Below are positions 54,696-63,103 of a stretch of 64,000 nt of DNA, in pieces (position 1 is the stretch's first letter; each line of letters begins with the position of its first letter). The stretch comes from Butyricimonas synergistica DSM 23225. GTDB taxonomy: Bacteria > Bacteroidota > Bacteroidia > Bacteroidales > Marinifilaceae. Both the position numbers and the translations under genes were made by a program. The notes beneath the pieces are model-generated. The model was not told where the DNA came from. It saw only the letters and a list, made by a program, of their open reading frames with translations, and did no database searches. The stretch is from assembly GCF_000379665.1 (NCBI RefSeq), contig NZ_KB903368.1:124001-188000 (forward strand). Direction: 5' to 3'.

Positions 54696-54836
54696 CCCAG
54701 AACAGTGCTTACTTGTGCTTATAATTTTAGGCTGTATATTGAAAGTTTGAAATATCGAGGAGGAAAAAACAGAAACTTCCTCGATATTTATTTTGTTAAG
54801 TTTGACATTATTCTGATAAAGATGTCATGATAATTG
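54696..54836 (+). repeat. Inter-cassette linker, copy 4
   Basis: Closely matches copies 1 and 2 from ATTTTAGGCTGTATATTGAA onward, with a perfect 12-bp hairpin (54750-54789) and ATTTATTTTGTTAAG after it. It closes the array; only an RHS scar follows. Confidence 0.8.
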
Positions 54837-54893
54837 TACTCGGATAACACGGGGAAAGTGTTGCTTGTTAGAACGGTAACATGATAAATCTGA
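54837..54893 (+). pseudogene. RHS scar at the array end
   Basis: CTCGGATAACACGGGGAAAG, TGTTGCTTGTTAGAACGGTA and ACATGATAAAT match the junction seen at 47516-47575 and then stop abruptly at the AACATGATAAAT block. A former cassette seems to have been lost after this point, leaving only its first bases. Confidence 0.6.
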
Positions 54894-54962
54894 AACTTTC
54901 TAAACCTTCGGGGTGGGAAAATAGGATTTTTGTACTATTTTTGAAGGCTTAAAAATAGTCGG

Positions 54963-55829
54963 ATGAAGAGTAAGAAACGGAAATACTGGAATAAATTAAA
55001 AAATCGCTACAAGTTGACCATTTTTAATGAGTCTACTTACGAGGAGGTTATGCATCTTCGACTGTCTCCTTTGCAGGTGTTGACGGCGCTGAGTTCGTTG
55101 GCGGTAATATTGATTATTTTGACGATCATGTTGATCGCTTTCACGAACCTGAAAGAGTTTATTCCCGGTTACCCGAGCCAGCAATTGAGGCGGCAACTTA
55201 CCCAAAATGCTTTGCGGGTAGATTCATTACTCAATGAAGTGCAGAAAAAAGATCGTTTCCTGCATTCAATACAGATGATTTTAAGGGATGAAGAGTTAGA
55301 CACCACGCGTTACGTGGTATCTGCCGAGGATATAAAAGCGAATTATGATACGACGATGCTGGGCGTGTCCCCGGAAGAAGCGGGTTTCCGCGAGACGATG
55401 GAGAGGGAGGAACGGTATAATTTGTCGTTGGGACAGGTCAGTTCTTCGGATGATGATTTCTATCATTTCTTTTCACCGTTAAGTGGCATCGTGACGAATC
55501 ATTTTGACGAGGGAACACGCCACTATGGCGTCGATCTTGTTGCCAAACAGAATTCCAATGTCTTGTCCGTTTTGGATGGAGTGGTGATTTTCACGGATTG
55601 GACGATTAAGACGGGATACGTGATACAAGTACAGCATAATGGAAATTTGGTTTCAATGTATAAACACAATTCGGTATTGTTGAAGAAGCAGGGGGATTTC
55701 GTGCGTGCGGGAGAGGCTATTGCGGTGGTTGGAAACACGGGGGAGGAAACAACGGGTCCGCACTTGCATTTCGAGTTGTGGCAGGCTGGAAAGCCTTTGA
55801 ATCCGGAGACGTTTATTAAGTTTAAGTAA
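54963..55829 (+). CDS. Membrane-anchored M23-family metallopeptidase
   Basis: A 288-residue protein with one N-terminal membrane helix (about 38-62, ALSSLAVILIILTIMLIAF), a short helical linker (to about 125) and a C-terminal M23/LytM domain. The zinc ligands are present: HYGVDL (His, Asp) and HLHFE (His-Leu-His) near the end, with the glycine-rich GNTGEETTGPHLHFELW. It should cut peptidoglycan cross-links in the periplasm during growth or division. It lies 24 bases before dxr, probably in the same transcript. Confidence 0.9.
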   Translation: MKSKKRKYWNKLKNRYKLTIFNESTYEEVMHLRLSPLQVLTALSSLAVILIILTIMLIAFTNLKEFIPGYPSQQLRRQLTQNALRVDSLLNEVQKKDRFLHSIQMILRDEELDTTRYVVSAEDIKANYDTTMLGVSPEEAGFRETMEREERYNLSLGQVSSSDDDFYHFFSPLSGIVTNHFDEGTRHYGVDLVAKQNSNVLSVLDGVVIFTDWTIKTGYVIQVQHNGNLVSMYKHNSVLLKKQGDFVRAGEAIAVVGNTGEETTGPHLHFELWQAGKPLNPETFIKFK

Positions 55830-55855
55830 GTAGGTGTTTTTACGAGTAGAATTTG

Positions 55856-57007
55856 ATGAAAAATATAGCAATATTAGGATCAACCGGGTCTATCGGGACA
55901 CAAACGTTGCAAGTGATCGAGGCAAATCCGGAACGGTTTCGCGTGGAAGTGCTCACGGCAAATAATCAGGTGGAGTTGTTGGCGCGGCAGGCGAAACAAT
56001 TTAAACCGAATATGGTGGTGATTGGGAATGAGGAGAAGTTGGGTGAGTTGCGGGATTTGTTGCAGGATGAAGATATAAAAGTGTACGCGGGAAGCGATGC
56101 GATAGCACAGGTCGTGCAGACCTCCACGATTGACGTGGTGGTGACTGCCATGGTGGGATATAGCGGTTTGCTTCCGACGATAAATGCGATAAAGGCGGGG
56201 AAGACGATCGCTTTGGCAAACAAGGAAACGTTGGTGGTGGCGGGAGATCTGATTAACCGCCTCGTGGAGGAATATAAAGTTGCCATATTGCCCGTGGATT
56301 CAGAACATTCTGCTATCTTCCAGTGTTTAGTGGGAGAACACAATAATCCGATTGAAAAAATATTGTTGACTGCTTCCGGGGGACCTTTCCGGGGGAAAGA
56401 TTACAACTACCTGAAGACGGTAACGGCGGCACAGGCTTTGAAACACCCCAATTGGCACATGGGGGCGAAGGTGACTATCGATTCGGCTTCCATGATGAAT
56501 AAGGGGTTTGAGGCAATTGAGGCAAAATGGCTGTTCGGGGTGCAACCTTCGCAGATTGAAGTGTTGGTGCACCCGCAATCTCTGGTACATTCCATGGTGC
56601 AGTTTCAGGACGGTAACGTGAAAGCACAACTTGGGGTTCCCGATATGCGCTTGCCGATACAATATGCTTTGACTTACCCGGAGCGGGTACATAGCGATAT
56701 TCCCCGTTTGGATTTCGGGGGTTGTTCCAGCCTGACGTTCGAGAAACCGGACGTGAAGACATTCCGTAACCTGGGATTAGCTTACGAGGCAATGAACCGG
56801 GGTGGAAATGCCCCCTGCGTGTTGAATGCGGCGAACGAGGTAATGGTTGCGGCTTTCTTGCAAGGAGAGATTTCTTTCACGGCGATGTCTGACGTGATCG
56901 AGGCAACCTTGGATAAAGTCGATTTCATCCAGCAGCCAACGTTGGAGGATTATATCGCGACCGACCGGGAGGGAAGGAGAATAGCAGAGCAATTGAAAAT
57001 GAAGTAA
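55856..57007 (+). CDS. dxr: 1-deoxy-D-xylulose 5-phosphate reductoisomerase
   Basis: A 383-residue enzyme of the non-mevalonate isoprenoid pathway: it converts DXP to 2-C-methyl-D-erythritol 4-phosphate using NADPH and a divalent metal. The NADPH motif GSTGSIGTQ is at residues 7-15. The metal and substrate residues lie in LPVDSEHSAIFQ and TASGGPF, then ALKHPNWHMGAKVTIDSASM in part, and NKGFEAIEAKWLF. I chose the ATG at 55856; the TTG just before it would add one residue. rseP follows after 32 bases, the common Bacteroidota order. Confidence 0.96.
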   Translation: MKNIAILGSTGSIGTQTLQVIEANPERFRVEVLTANNQVELLARQAKQFKPNMVVIGNEEKLGELRDLLQDEDIKVYAGSDAIAQVVQTSTIDVVVTAMVGYSGLLPTINAIKAGKTIALANKETLVVAGDLINRLVEEYKVAILPVDSEHSAIFQCLVGEHNNPIEKILLTASGGPFRGKDYNYLKTVTAAQALKHPNWHMGAKVTIDSASMMNKGFEAIEAKWLFGVQPSQIEVLVHPQSLVHSMVQFQDGNVKAQLGVPDMRLPIQYALTYPERVHSDIPRLDFGGCSSLTFEKPDVKTFRNLGLAYEAMNRGGNAPCVLNAANEVMVAAFLQGEISFTAMSDVIEATLDKVDFIQQPTLEDYIATDREGRRIAEQLKMK

Positions 57008-57039
57008 TCACAGGATAATAATAAATCTAAAATTAGAAC

Positions 57040-58380
57040 ATGGATGTATTAGTAAAGATATTGCAGTTTTTGTTGAGCCTCTCCATTCTGGTGATGTTGC
57101 ACGAGATGGGGCATTTCTTCATGGCGAAGCTTTTCAAGGTGCGGGTAGAGAAGTTTTTTATTTTCTTTAATCCCTGGTTTTCCATATTCCGTTTCAAGAA
57201 AGGGGAAACGGAGTATGGGATGGGATGGCTGCCTTTGGGCGGATACGTGAAAATTGCGGGAATGATCGACGAGTCGATGGATTTGGAACAGATGAAGGAA
57301 CCGCCAAAGCCTTATGAATTTCGTTCCAAGCCGGCGTGGCAAAGGCTGTTGATTATGGTCGGGGGGGTGCTGGTCAATTTCTTACTGGCATTCTTTATAT
57401 ACATTATGGTGCTTTACACGTGGGGTGAGGAATATTTGCCCGCGGAGAACGTGAAGTACGGTGTCGTGTGTGATAGTATCATGCTGGATGCGGGAATGCG
57501 TAACGGGGATATTGTCTTGTCGTTCGACAACAAGAAAATCGAGCGGTTTTCCGATATCATGACCCATCTTTTGCTGGAAGAACCGAAGACCATGCAAGTG
57601 TTGCGGAATGGGCAGATGGTGAATATAAATATTCCTCCTACTCTGGTGAAGGCAATTCTGGGACATTCGTCCAATAGTATCAACCCGAAGAACTTGCTGG
57701 CACTTCGTTACAAGTACGAGGGTGCTATCGAGGCATTTCCCGAGGCTTCCCTCGCGAAGGATGCCGGGATGTTGGCGGGAGATACGATTATCGAGGTGGA
57801 CGGACAGGGATTTACCTACTATGATGAGTTCCAGAGTCTCGTGCAGAATCATCGGGACAGCGTGTTAACCGCGAGAGTGTTGCGGGGGCAGGATACGTTG
57901 ACCGTGTTTATCGGAATGGGTGATGCCAAGTTTATCGGGATTTACCCGAAGCTTGTTTTTGATTTTGAGTTTGCGGTGAAGAAATATTCGTTCTTTGCTT
58001 CGATTCCCGCTGGTATTGACATGGGGTTGGATAAAATCAGCTCTTACCTGAAACAGTTTAAATTGTTCAAGAATCCGGAAGCGATCAAGTCGCTCGGTGG
58101 TTTTGTTTCTATCGGGAATGTTTTCCCCAGCGTGTGGGATTGGAATGCGTTCTGGAATCTGACAGCTTTCTTGTCGTTGATTCTGGGAGTGATGAACTTG
58201 TTGCCAATTCCGGCTTTGGATGGGGGACACGTGATGTTCCTCCTGTATGAGGTGATTACCCGCCGCAAGCCCAACGAGAAGTTCATGGAGAATGCCCAGA
58301 TAGGCGGGATGTTTTTCTTGATATTCCTGTTGTTGTTCGCTAATATAAATGATATTCTGAAACTGGTTGGTTTTTATTAA
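57040..58380 (+). CDS. rseP: RIP zinc metalloprotease (site-2 protease)
   Basis: A 446-residue inner-membrane protease that cuts other proteins within the membrane, such as anti-sigma factors. The zinc motif is HEMGH at residues 21-25 (VMLHEMGHFFMAK), and the third ligand lies in NLLPIPALDGGH near residue 390. Two PDZ-like domains occupy the middle (GMRNGDIVLSFDNKKIERFSD; GMLAGDTIIEVDGQGF). Four membrane helices are visible. In this group the Glu of HExxH is intact, so it should be active. Its stop is 7 bases before the next gene. Confidence 0.94.
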   Translation: MDVLVKILQFLLSLSILVMLHEMGHFFMAKLFKVRVEKFFIFFNPWFSIFRFKKGETEYGMGWLPLGGYVKIAGMIDESMDLEQMKEPPKPYEFRSKPAWQRLLIMVGGVLVNFLLAFFIYIMVLYTWGEEYLPAENVKYGVVCDSIMLDAGMRNGDIVLSFDNKKIERFSDIMTHLLLEEPKTMQVLRNGQMVNINIPPTLVKAILGHSSNSINPKNLLALRYKYEGAIEAFPEASLAKDAGMLAGDTIIEVDGQGFTYYDEFQSLVQNHRDSVLTARVLRGQDTLTVFIGMGDAKFIGIYPKLVFDFEFAVKKYSFFASIPAGIDMGLDKISSYLKQFKLFKNPEAIKSLGGFVSIGNVFPSVWDWNAFWNLTAFLSLILGVMNLLPIPALDGGHVMFLLYEVITRRKPNEKFMENAQIGGMFFLIFLLLFANINDILKLVGFY

Positions 58381-58387
58381 AAGAGTT

Positions 58388-58732
58388 ATGAGTGAAATGG
58401 TTGAGCAATTCCGGGCGTACCGGGAGAAAATGAACGAGAAAATTCTTGCCGCTGACAATAAGGTGATAAAGCGTATCTATAATCTGGATACGAATACATA
58501 CATGGACGGGGCGTTATCCGCTAAAGTGAAGGAGATGATGGGTTTGGCGACTTCTATGGTGTTGCGTTGCGATGATTGTATCAAATATCATCTGGAGAAA
58601 TGTTACCAACATGGAGTGACCACGGAGGAGTTGTTCGAGATCTTCTCTGTGGCGAACCTGGTGGGTGGTACAATCGTGATTCCGCACACCCGAAGGGCTT
58701 TGGAGTACTGGGAAGAATTGCATATTCATTGA
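58388..58732 (+). CDS. Carboxymuconolactone decarboxylase/AhpD-like protein
   Basis: A 114-residue helical protein starting at the ATG at 58388 (MSEMVEQFR). The AhpD signature Cys61-x-x-Cys64-x-x-x-His68 (RCDDCIKYHLEKC) is present, followed by GVTTEELFEIFSVANLVGG and IPHTRRALEYW. Such proteins reduce peroxides or act as redox partners; the decarboxylase name is historical. A start codon overlapping rseP is unlikely. It is probably the last gene of the dxr-rseP transcript. Confidence 0.85.
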   Translation: MSEMVEQFRAYREKMNEKILAADNKVIKRIYNLDTNTYMDGALSAKVKEMMGLATSMVLRCDDCIKYHLEKCYQHGVTTEELFEIFSVANLVGGTIVIPHTRRALEYWEELHIH

Positions 58733-58768
58733 GTAGAATATTTTTTTCTTTAGGTTGATTTTAAATTG

Positions 58769-58797
58769 TTTGTTTAAGGTATATTTTTGTACCTTTG
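58769..58797 (+). promoter_or_regulatory. Promoter of the hybrid sensor kinase gene
   Basis: TTTG (58769-58772), a 17-base spacer and TACCTTTG (58790-58797) make a good Bacteroidota promoter. The predicted start near 58804 leaves a leader of about 22 bases. Confidence 0.65.
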
Positions 58798-58825
58798 CAC
58801 AGTTTATGGATAAAGGCTAGTGTGT

Positions 58826-61800
58826 ATGTTGTGGAATAAAATACTTAAAATCAGCTTGCTGGGAATTTGTTTCCTTGTCGTTTTTTCGGTTAGGGGGAAT
58901 GTACGTGATCGAGGATACGTATTGGTGATTAATTCTTACACGGACGGCACGATATGGTCGAATTATGCCATTGACAGTATTAGGAAAGATCTTACCGTTA
59001 AGGAAGATATTGTAGTGGAGTCTCTTAACACGCTGTTGTTTGAAGATGAAAATAGCTTACAGGAAAGAAAAGATTACATCTTGGAAAAATACCCCGAGCA
59101 GCCGAGGGCAATCGTTTTACTTGGGAGTAGCGCATGGAGTTTCTTTGAGGAGGAAGTGCGTGGAATATGGAAAGATATACCAGTGATCCTTTGCGTGCAG
59201 GCTGATTATGTGGGGTCAGTAAAGTCTGTGCTGGGAAAAGGTGAAATAGTTCCGGGAGAGGTTATTCCTTTGGAGAAATCATTGTTCCGTGATAATGTTA
59301 CGGTCATCGAGTGCCCGGTTTATGTTCGGGAAACCATAGAGGAAATGAAGACTTTGCTCCCGAAGATGGAGAAGATCGTGTTGATTTCCGACTACCGTTA
59401 CGTCAGTACTCAAGTGCGTTATAAGTTTCAGCAAGAATGCCAAGAGTATTTTCCAGAACTTAAGGTTGCGTATTTCACAGAGGGGAAGATTACTTTGGAT
59501 CAGATGCTTGATTCTATAGCGTCTTATGATATAGAAAAAGTCGGTTTACTTTATTTTTCATGGATACAGCGAGAGGAGATGGCTGGTAGCAAATATCTGA
59601 CGTCTAATAATCACAAAACGATTTGTACGTTTGATAATCATCCGATTTTTTGCCTTGAAGATGTGGGTGTTGCCGACGGGGAGATGGCGGGTGGTTATTT
59701 TTATCTTGGAAAAGATTTCGGGCATACAGTTGCAAAGACTCTAAGGAAGGTCATAGGGGGAACAGACGTGAAGGATATTCCTTGGCAAAAGGCAGGAAAA
59801 CCGGGCTACTATTTGTGTTATAATGTATTGCAGAAAGCGGGGATTGCTTCTTCCTTGTATCCTGATAATGCAATTTATTTCTTTGCACCGGAAACATTTT
59901 GGGCTAAATACAAGTATTTATTATTCGTGATTATAGGATTAGTACTTTTGCTTTACGTGTTGTTGGTTCGTATACGTTTGTTGAAGAAGGAGAGGGCATT
60001 GCATGATAAGGAATTTTCGTTGTTGAAAAAATACGAAACTCTTTTCAATAATATGCCTATTGCTTACATGAAACACCAGCTGATATATAACGCCAAAGGG
60101 GAGTTGGAAGATTATCGGGTTCAGGATATAAACCCGATGTTCAAGAAATATTTCGTGCAGGGGGATGTATTTATCGGAAAGAAGGGAAGCGAGATACCGT
60201 CAAGTAGTTATAAGGAATATCTCGTCCTGTATAAAAGAATGCTTGCGGAAAAGAAATCTTTGACAATAGAATATTATCATAAACGAACACAAAGGTATTA
60301 CGAAGTATTGTTTATGATTTCGGCAGAAAAAGATATGATGGATATTTTCTGTGTGGATATCACGGATCTTCGAAAAACGAAATCTATGCTGGAATCTGTT
60401 AATTACAAGCTGGCAATGGCTTTGGATGTGGCGAGTATAACGCCATGGCGTTGGGATTTGGAGAAAAAGACGATGTTGTGTGACGTGAATCGCCCGATTG
60501 AATTAAAGCATTTTGGAGGTGATGAAGATGCCCTGGCAGTTCCGGAAGAACAATATTTCGCGAAAATTCATAAAGACGACCGGGAGAGGGTGAAGGCTGC
60601 TTATATATCATTGATAGAGGGAAAAGTATCGAAAATAAAGGAAGAATACCGTGTCCTGGATAAAAGTGATCATCATTATTCATTCGAATGGGTTGAGGCA
60701 CAAGCTACCGTGGATAAAAAAGACAAGAACGGAAAAGTGGTGTCTTTAGTCGGGTCTTCCGTGGTGATAACCAAGCGCAAGCGAATGGAGTTGGATTTGA
60801 GGGAGGCTAAGGAGCATGCGGAAGAATCGAATCGGTTGAAGTCTGCATTTTTGGCTAACATGAGCCATGAAATACGCACTCCCTTGAATGCTATCGTGGG
60901 TTTCTCGAATATTCTGGCATCGGCAGAGGAAGAGGACGAGAAAAAAGAATATATCAATATTATCGAGAATAATAACACGTTGCTTTTGCAATTGATTAGT
61001 GATATTCTTGATCTTTCCAAGATAGAATCCGGTTCGATGGAATTCAATTATTCCGAATTTGACTTGAATGCTTTGATGCGCGAGCTGGAACAGACTTCAC
61101 GGTTAAGATTGACAACCTCGGCGGTGGAAATTATTTTCGAGGAGAGTCTGCCGGAATGTTGTATCCGGTCGGAAAAGATCCGGTTGACACAAGTCGTGTC
61201 TAATTTGATTAATAATGCGATTAAATTTACCAAGCAAGGGAGTATCCGTTTCGGGTATCACCCGTTGGAGAGAAATTCGCTTTATTTTTATGTTTCGGAC
61301 ACCGGGTGCGGGATTGAGTCGGCGAAGAAGGATTCCGTGTTTGAGCGTTTCGTGAAATTGAATTCATTTGTTCAAGGTACGGGGTTGGGATTGCCTATAT
61401 GCAAGACCATTATTGAACGCCTGGGAGGGAAGATCGGTGTCGAGTCCGAGATCGGGCAAGGTTCCACGTTCTGGTTTACCATCCCTTACGTGGCGGTGAA
61501 GATACATAGGGAAGAAATCCAAGAGGAAGAATTTGTTCCGCAAGTTGTAGAGAAAAACAAATTGAAGATACTGATCGCTGAGGATAATTCGAGTAACTAT
61601 ATGCTTTTCGAGTCTATACTGAAGAAGGATTACCATTTGATTCACGCTTGGGATGGGATGGAAGCCGTACGGTTGTTCAAGGAGCATGAGCCTCATTTGG
61701 TGCTGATGGATATTAATATGCCCCAGTTGAACGGGTATGAAGCAGTACAAGAGATTCGGAAAATATCTTCTTCGGTCCCAGTAATTGCCGTGACGGCTTA

Positions 61801-61930
61801 TGCTTACGCTTCTGACGAGGAAAAGATCATGGCAAGCGGTTTTGACGGGTTCACGTCGAAACCGATTAATGCTAATGTGTTGAGGAGTAAGATTATCTCT
61901 TTGTTGGAGAAGAGGCTTATTCTGTTATAG
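58826..61930 (+). CDS. Hybrid sensor histidine kinase/response regulator with periplasmic binding-protein-like sensor
   Basis: A 1034-residue membrane sensor (ATG at 58826; GTG at 58820 possible). Domains: signal or anchor helix, a periplasmic ABC-substrate-binding-like sensor (about 30-350; [30 protein letters not shown]), a membrane helix (about 370-390, [18 protein letters not shown]), PAS-like regions (about 410-510 and 530-650), HisKA with phospho-His681 ([16 protein letters not shown]), HATPase ([26 protein letters not shown]) and a REC domain with Asp962 (VLMDINMP) and Lys in TSKPIN. Phosphate should pass from His681 to Asp962. It lacks a DNA-binding domain, so output needs a partner protein. 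The next gene starts one base after its stop. Confidence 0.92.
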   Translation: MLWNKILKISLLGICFLVVFSVRGNVRDRGYVLVINSYTDGTIWSNYAIDSIRKDLTVKEDIVVESLNTLLFEDENSLQERKDYILEKYPEQPRAIVLLGSSAWSFFEEEVRGIWKDIPVILCVQADYVGSVKSVLGKGEIVPGEVIPLEKSLFRDNVTVIECPVYVRETIEEMKTLLPKMEKIVLISDYRYVSTQVRYKFQQECQEYFPELKVAYFTEGKITLDQMLDSIASYDIEKVGLLYFSWIQREEMAGSKYLTSNNHKTICTFDNHPIFCLEDVGVADGEMAGGYFYLGKDFGHTVAKTLRKVIGGTDVKDIPWQKAGKPGYYLCYNVLQKAGIASSLYPDNAIYFFAPETFWAKYKYLLFVIIGLVLLLYVLLVRIRLLKKERALHDKEFSLLKKYETLFNNMPIAYMKHQLIYNAKGELEDYRVQDINPMFKKYFVQGDVFIGKKGSEIPSSSYKEYLVLYKRMLAEKKSLTIEYYHKRTQRYYEVLFMISAEKDMMDIFCVDITDLRKTKSMLESVNYKLAMALDVASITPWRWDLEKKTMLCDVNRPIELKHFGGDEDALAVPEEQYFAKIHKDDRERVKAAYISLIEGKVSKIKEEYRVLDKSDHHYSFEWVEAQATVDKKDKNGKVVSLVGSSVVITKRKRMELDLREAKEHAEESNRLKSAFLANMSHEIRTPLNAIVGFSNILASAEEEDEKKEYINIIENNNTLLLQLISDILDLSKIESGSMEFNYSEFDLNALMRELEQTSRLRLTTSAVEIIFEESLPECCIRSEKIRLTQVVSNLINNAIKFTKQGSIRFGYHPLERNSLYFYVSDTGCGIESAKKDSVFERFVKLNSFVQGTGLGLPICKTIIERLGGKIGVESEIGQGSTFWFTIPYVAVKIHREEIQEEEFVPQVVEKNKLKILIAEDNSSNYMLFESILKKDYHLIHAWDGMEAVRLFKEHEPHLVLMDINMPQLNGYEAVQEIRKISSSVPVIAVTAYAYASDEEKIMASGFDGFTSKPINANVLRSKIISLLEKRLILL

Positions 61931-61931
61931 T

Positions 61932-62954
61932 ATGCTTTCGAGAAGTTTCGCTGGGGCGTTTATTATCGTGTCCTGTCTTATTTGTGGAATAGCCGGGGGA
62001 CAGGGACGTGTCTGTTTTCGGGTCGTGTTCTATAATGTCGAGAATCTATTCGATACCCGAAAGGATTCGGTAAAAGCGGACGGGGATTTCACTCCGCGGG
62101 GCAGGCTATATTGGACAAAGGAACGGTATAGTCGGAAATTATTGCATATCTCGAGAGCTTTAATTGAGGCGGGAGGCGCAGTGTTGCCGTCTGTTATCGG
62201 GTTGGCAGAAGTTGAGAACAGGCACGTGTTGGCGGAGTTAGCCGGGAAGACCGGGCTGGCGGATGGTGATTACGGGATTGTACACGCGGATTCGCCGGAC
62301 GTGAGAGGAATTGATGTTGCGTTATTGTACCGGAAAGCGGATTTTAAGGAATTGCGTAGTCGTTTCTTTCCGGTAGAGTTGGAAAAAGGGGAAAGGACAC
62401 GGGATATCCTGTATTGCGAGGGGGTATTGGGTGGAAGTGATACTTTACATTTTTTTGTTTGCCATTTTCCTTCCATGCGAGGGGGTGAAGCCCGGAGCGA
62501 GTGGAAAAGGATAAAGGCGGCTTCCGTGGTAAAAGCGAAGATCGATTCAATACGGTTGTGTCATCCCGAAGCGAAGATCGTGGTCATGGGCGATTTGAAC
62601 GGCAAGGCAAATACTCGTGCCCAGCAAGTGCTGAATACGGAAAATGCCGAAAAACGGGCGATTGTTTCCAGTCAGCTTTATAATACGGGATATTATTTGT
62701 TAGGGAAGCCCTGCGGGAGTTATCGTTACCGGGGGGAGTGGCAGACGTTGGATCACCTGATTGTTTCCGGAACCTTATTGGATGGCTCGCGTGGTCTGCA
62801 ATCATCGGTACGAATGAAGGTCGTGGCATCCGATTTTTTGTTGGAGGAAGAGAAAGGGAGTTATGGCAAACGACCGAAACCGACCTATCGGGGACAAAGG
62901 TATATCGGGGGATATAGCGATCATCTACCCGTGTTCATTGATCTGCAAAAATAA
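61932..62954 (+). CDS. Secreted endonuclease/exonuclease/phosphatase-family protein
   Basis: A 340-residue exported protein (signal peptide ending near GIAGGQ). The EEP fold motifs are all present: FYNVENLFDT (metal-binding Asn), IGLAEVENR (Glu), VVMGDLNGKAN (Asp and Asn), QTLDHLIVSG, and the terminal GYSDHLPVFID with the catalytic Asp-His. Members cut nucleic acids or phosphoesters, including lipid phosphates. The ATG is one base after the kinase stop, so the genes are coupled, and it may be an output or partner of that sensor. Confidence 0.88.
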   Translation: MLSRSFAGAFIIVSCLICGIAGGQGRVCFRVVFYNVENLFDTRKDSVKADGDFTPRGRLYWTKERYSRKLLHISRALIEAGGAVLPSVIGLAEVENRHVLAELAGKTGLADGDYGIVHADSPDVRGIDVALLYRKADFKELRSRFFPVELEKGERTRDILYCEGVLGGSDTLHFFVCHFPSMRGGEARSEWKRIKAASVVKAKIDSIRLCHPEAKIVVMGDLNGKANTRAQQVLNTENAEKRAIVSSQLYNTGYYLLGKPCGSYRYRGEWQTLDHLIVSGTLLDGSRGLQSSVRMKVVASDFLLEEEKGSYGKRPKPTYRGQRYIGGYSDHLPVFIDLQK

Positions 62955-62990
62955 AATTCGACAAAAAAGATTTTCCTGAAAATAAAAGAC

Positions 62991-63103
62991 TATTTTTGTG
63001 CAAAATTCATAGAAAAAGATATGGACGATTATCATCAACGGTATTAATCTGGATAGGGGTTCTCGATAACGACCTCTATTCATAAAATGAAGGAGGATTT
63101 ATT
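62991..63103 (+). promoter_or_regulatory. Promoter and structured leader of the CorA gene
   Basis: A -7 box TATTTTTG (62991-62998) would start a transcript near 63005, giving a leader of about 100 bases. The leader holds a possible 8-bp hairpin with one G-T pair (63053-63060 with 63072-63079, 11-base loop). A strong AAGGAGG ribosome-binding site lies just before the ATG. No clear -33 box was seen. Confidence 0.4.

Noticed and set aside
47343-54836. CRISPR array, because of repeated units with regular layout
   Set aside because: Units are about 166 bp, spaced by kilobases and separated by coding cassettes; no short direct repeats with uniform spacers occur.
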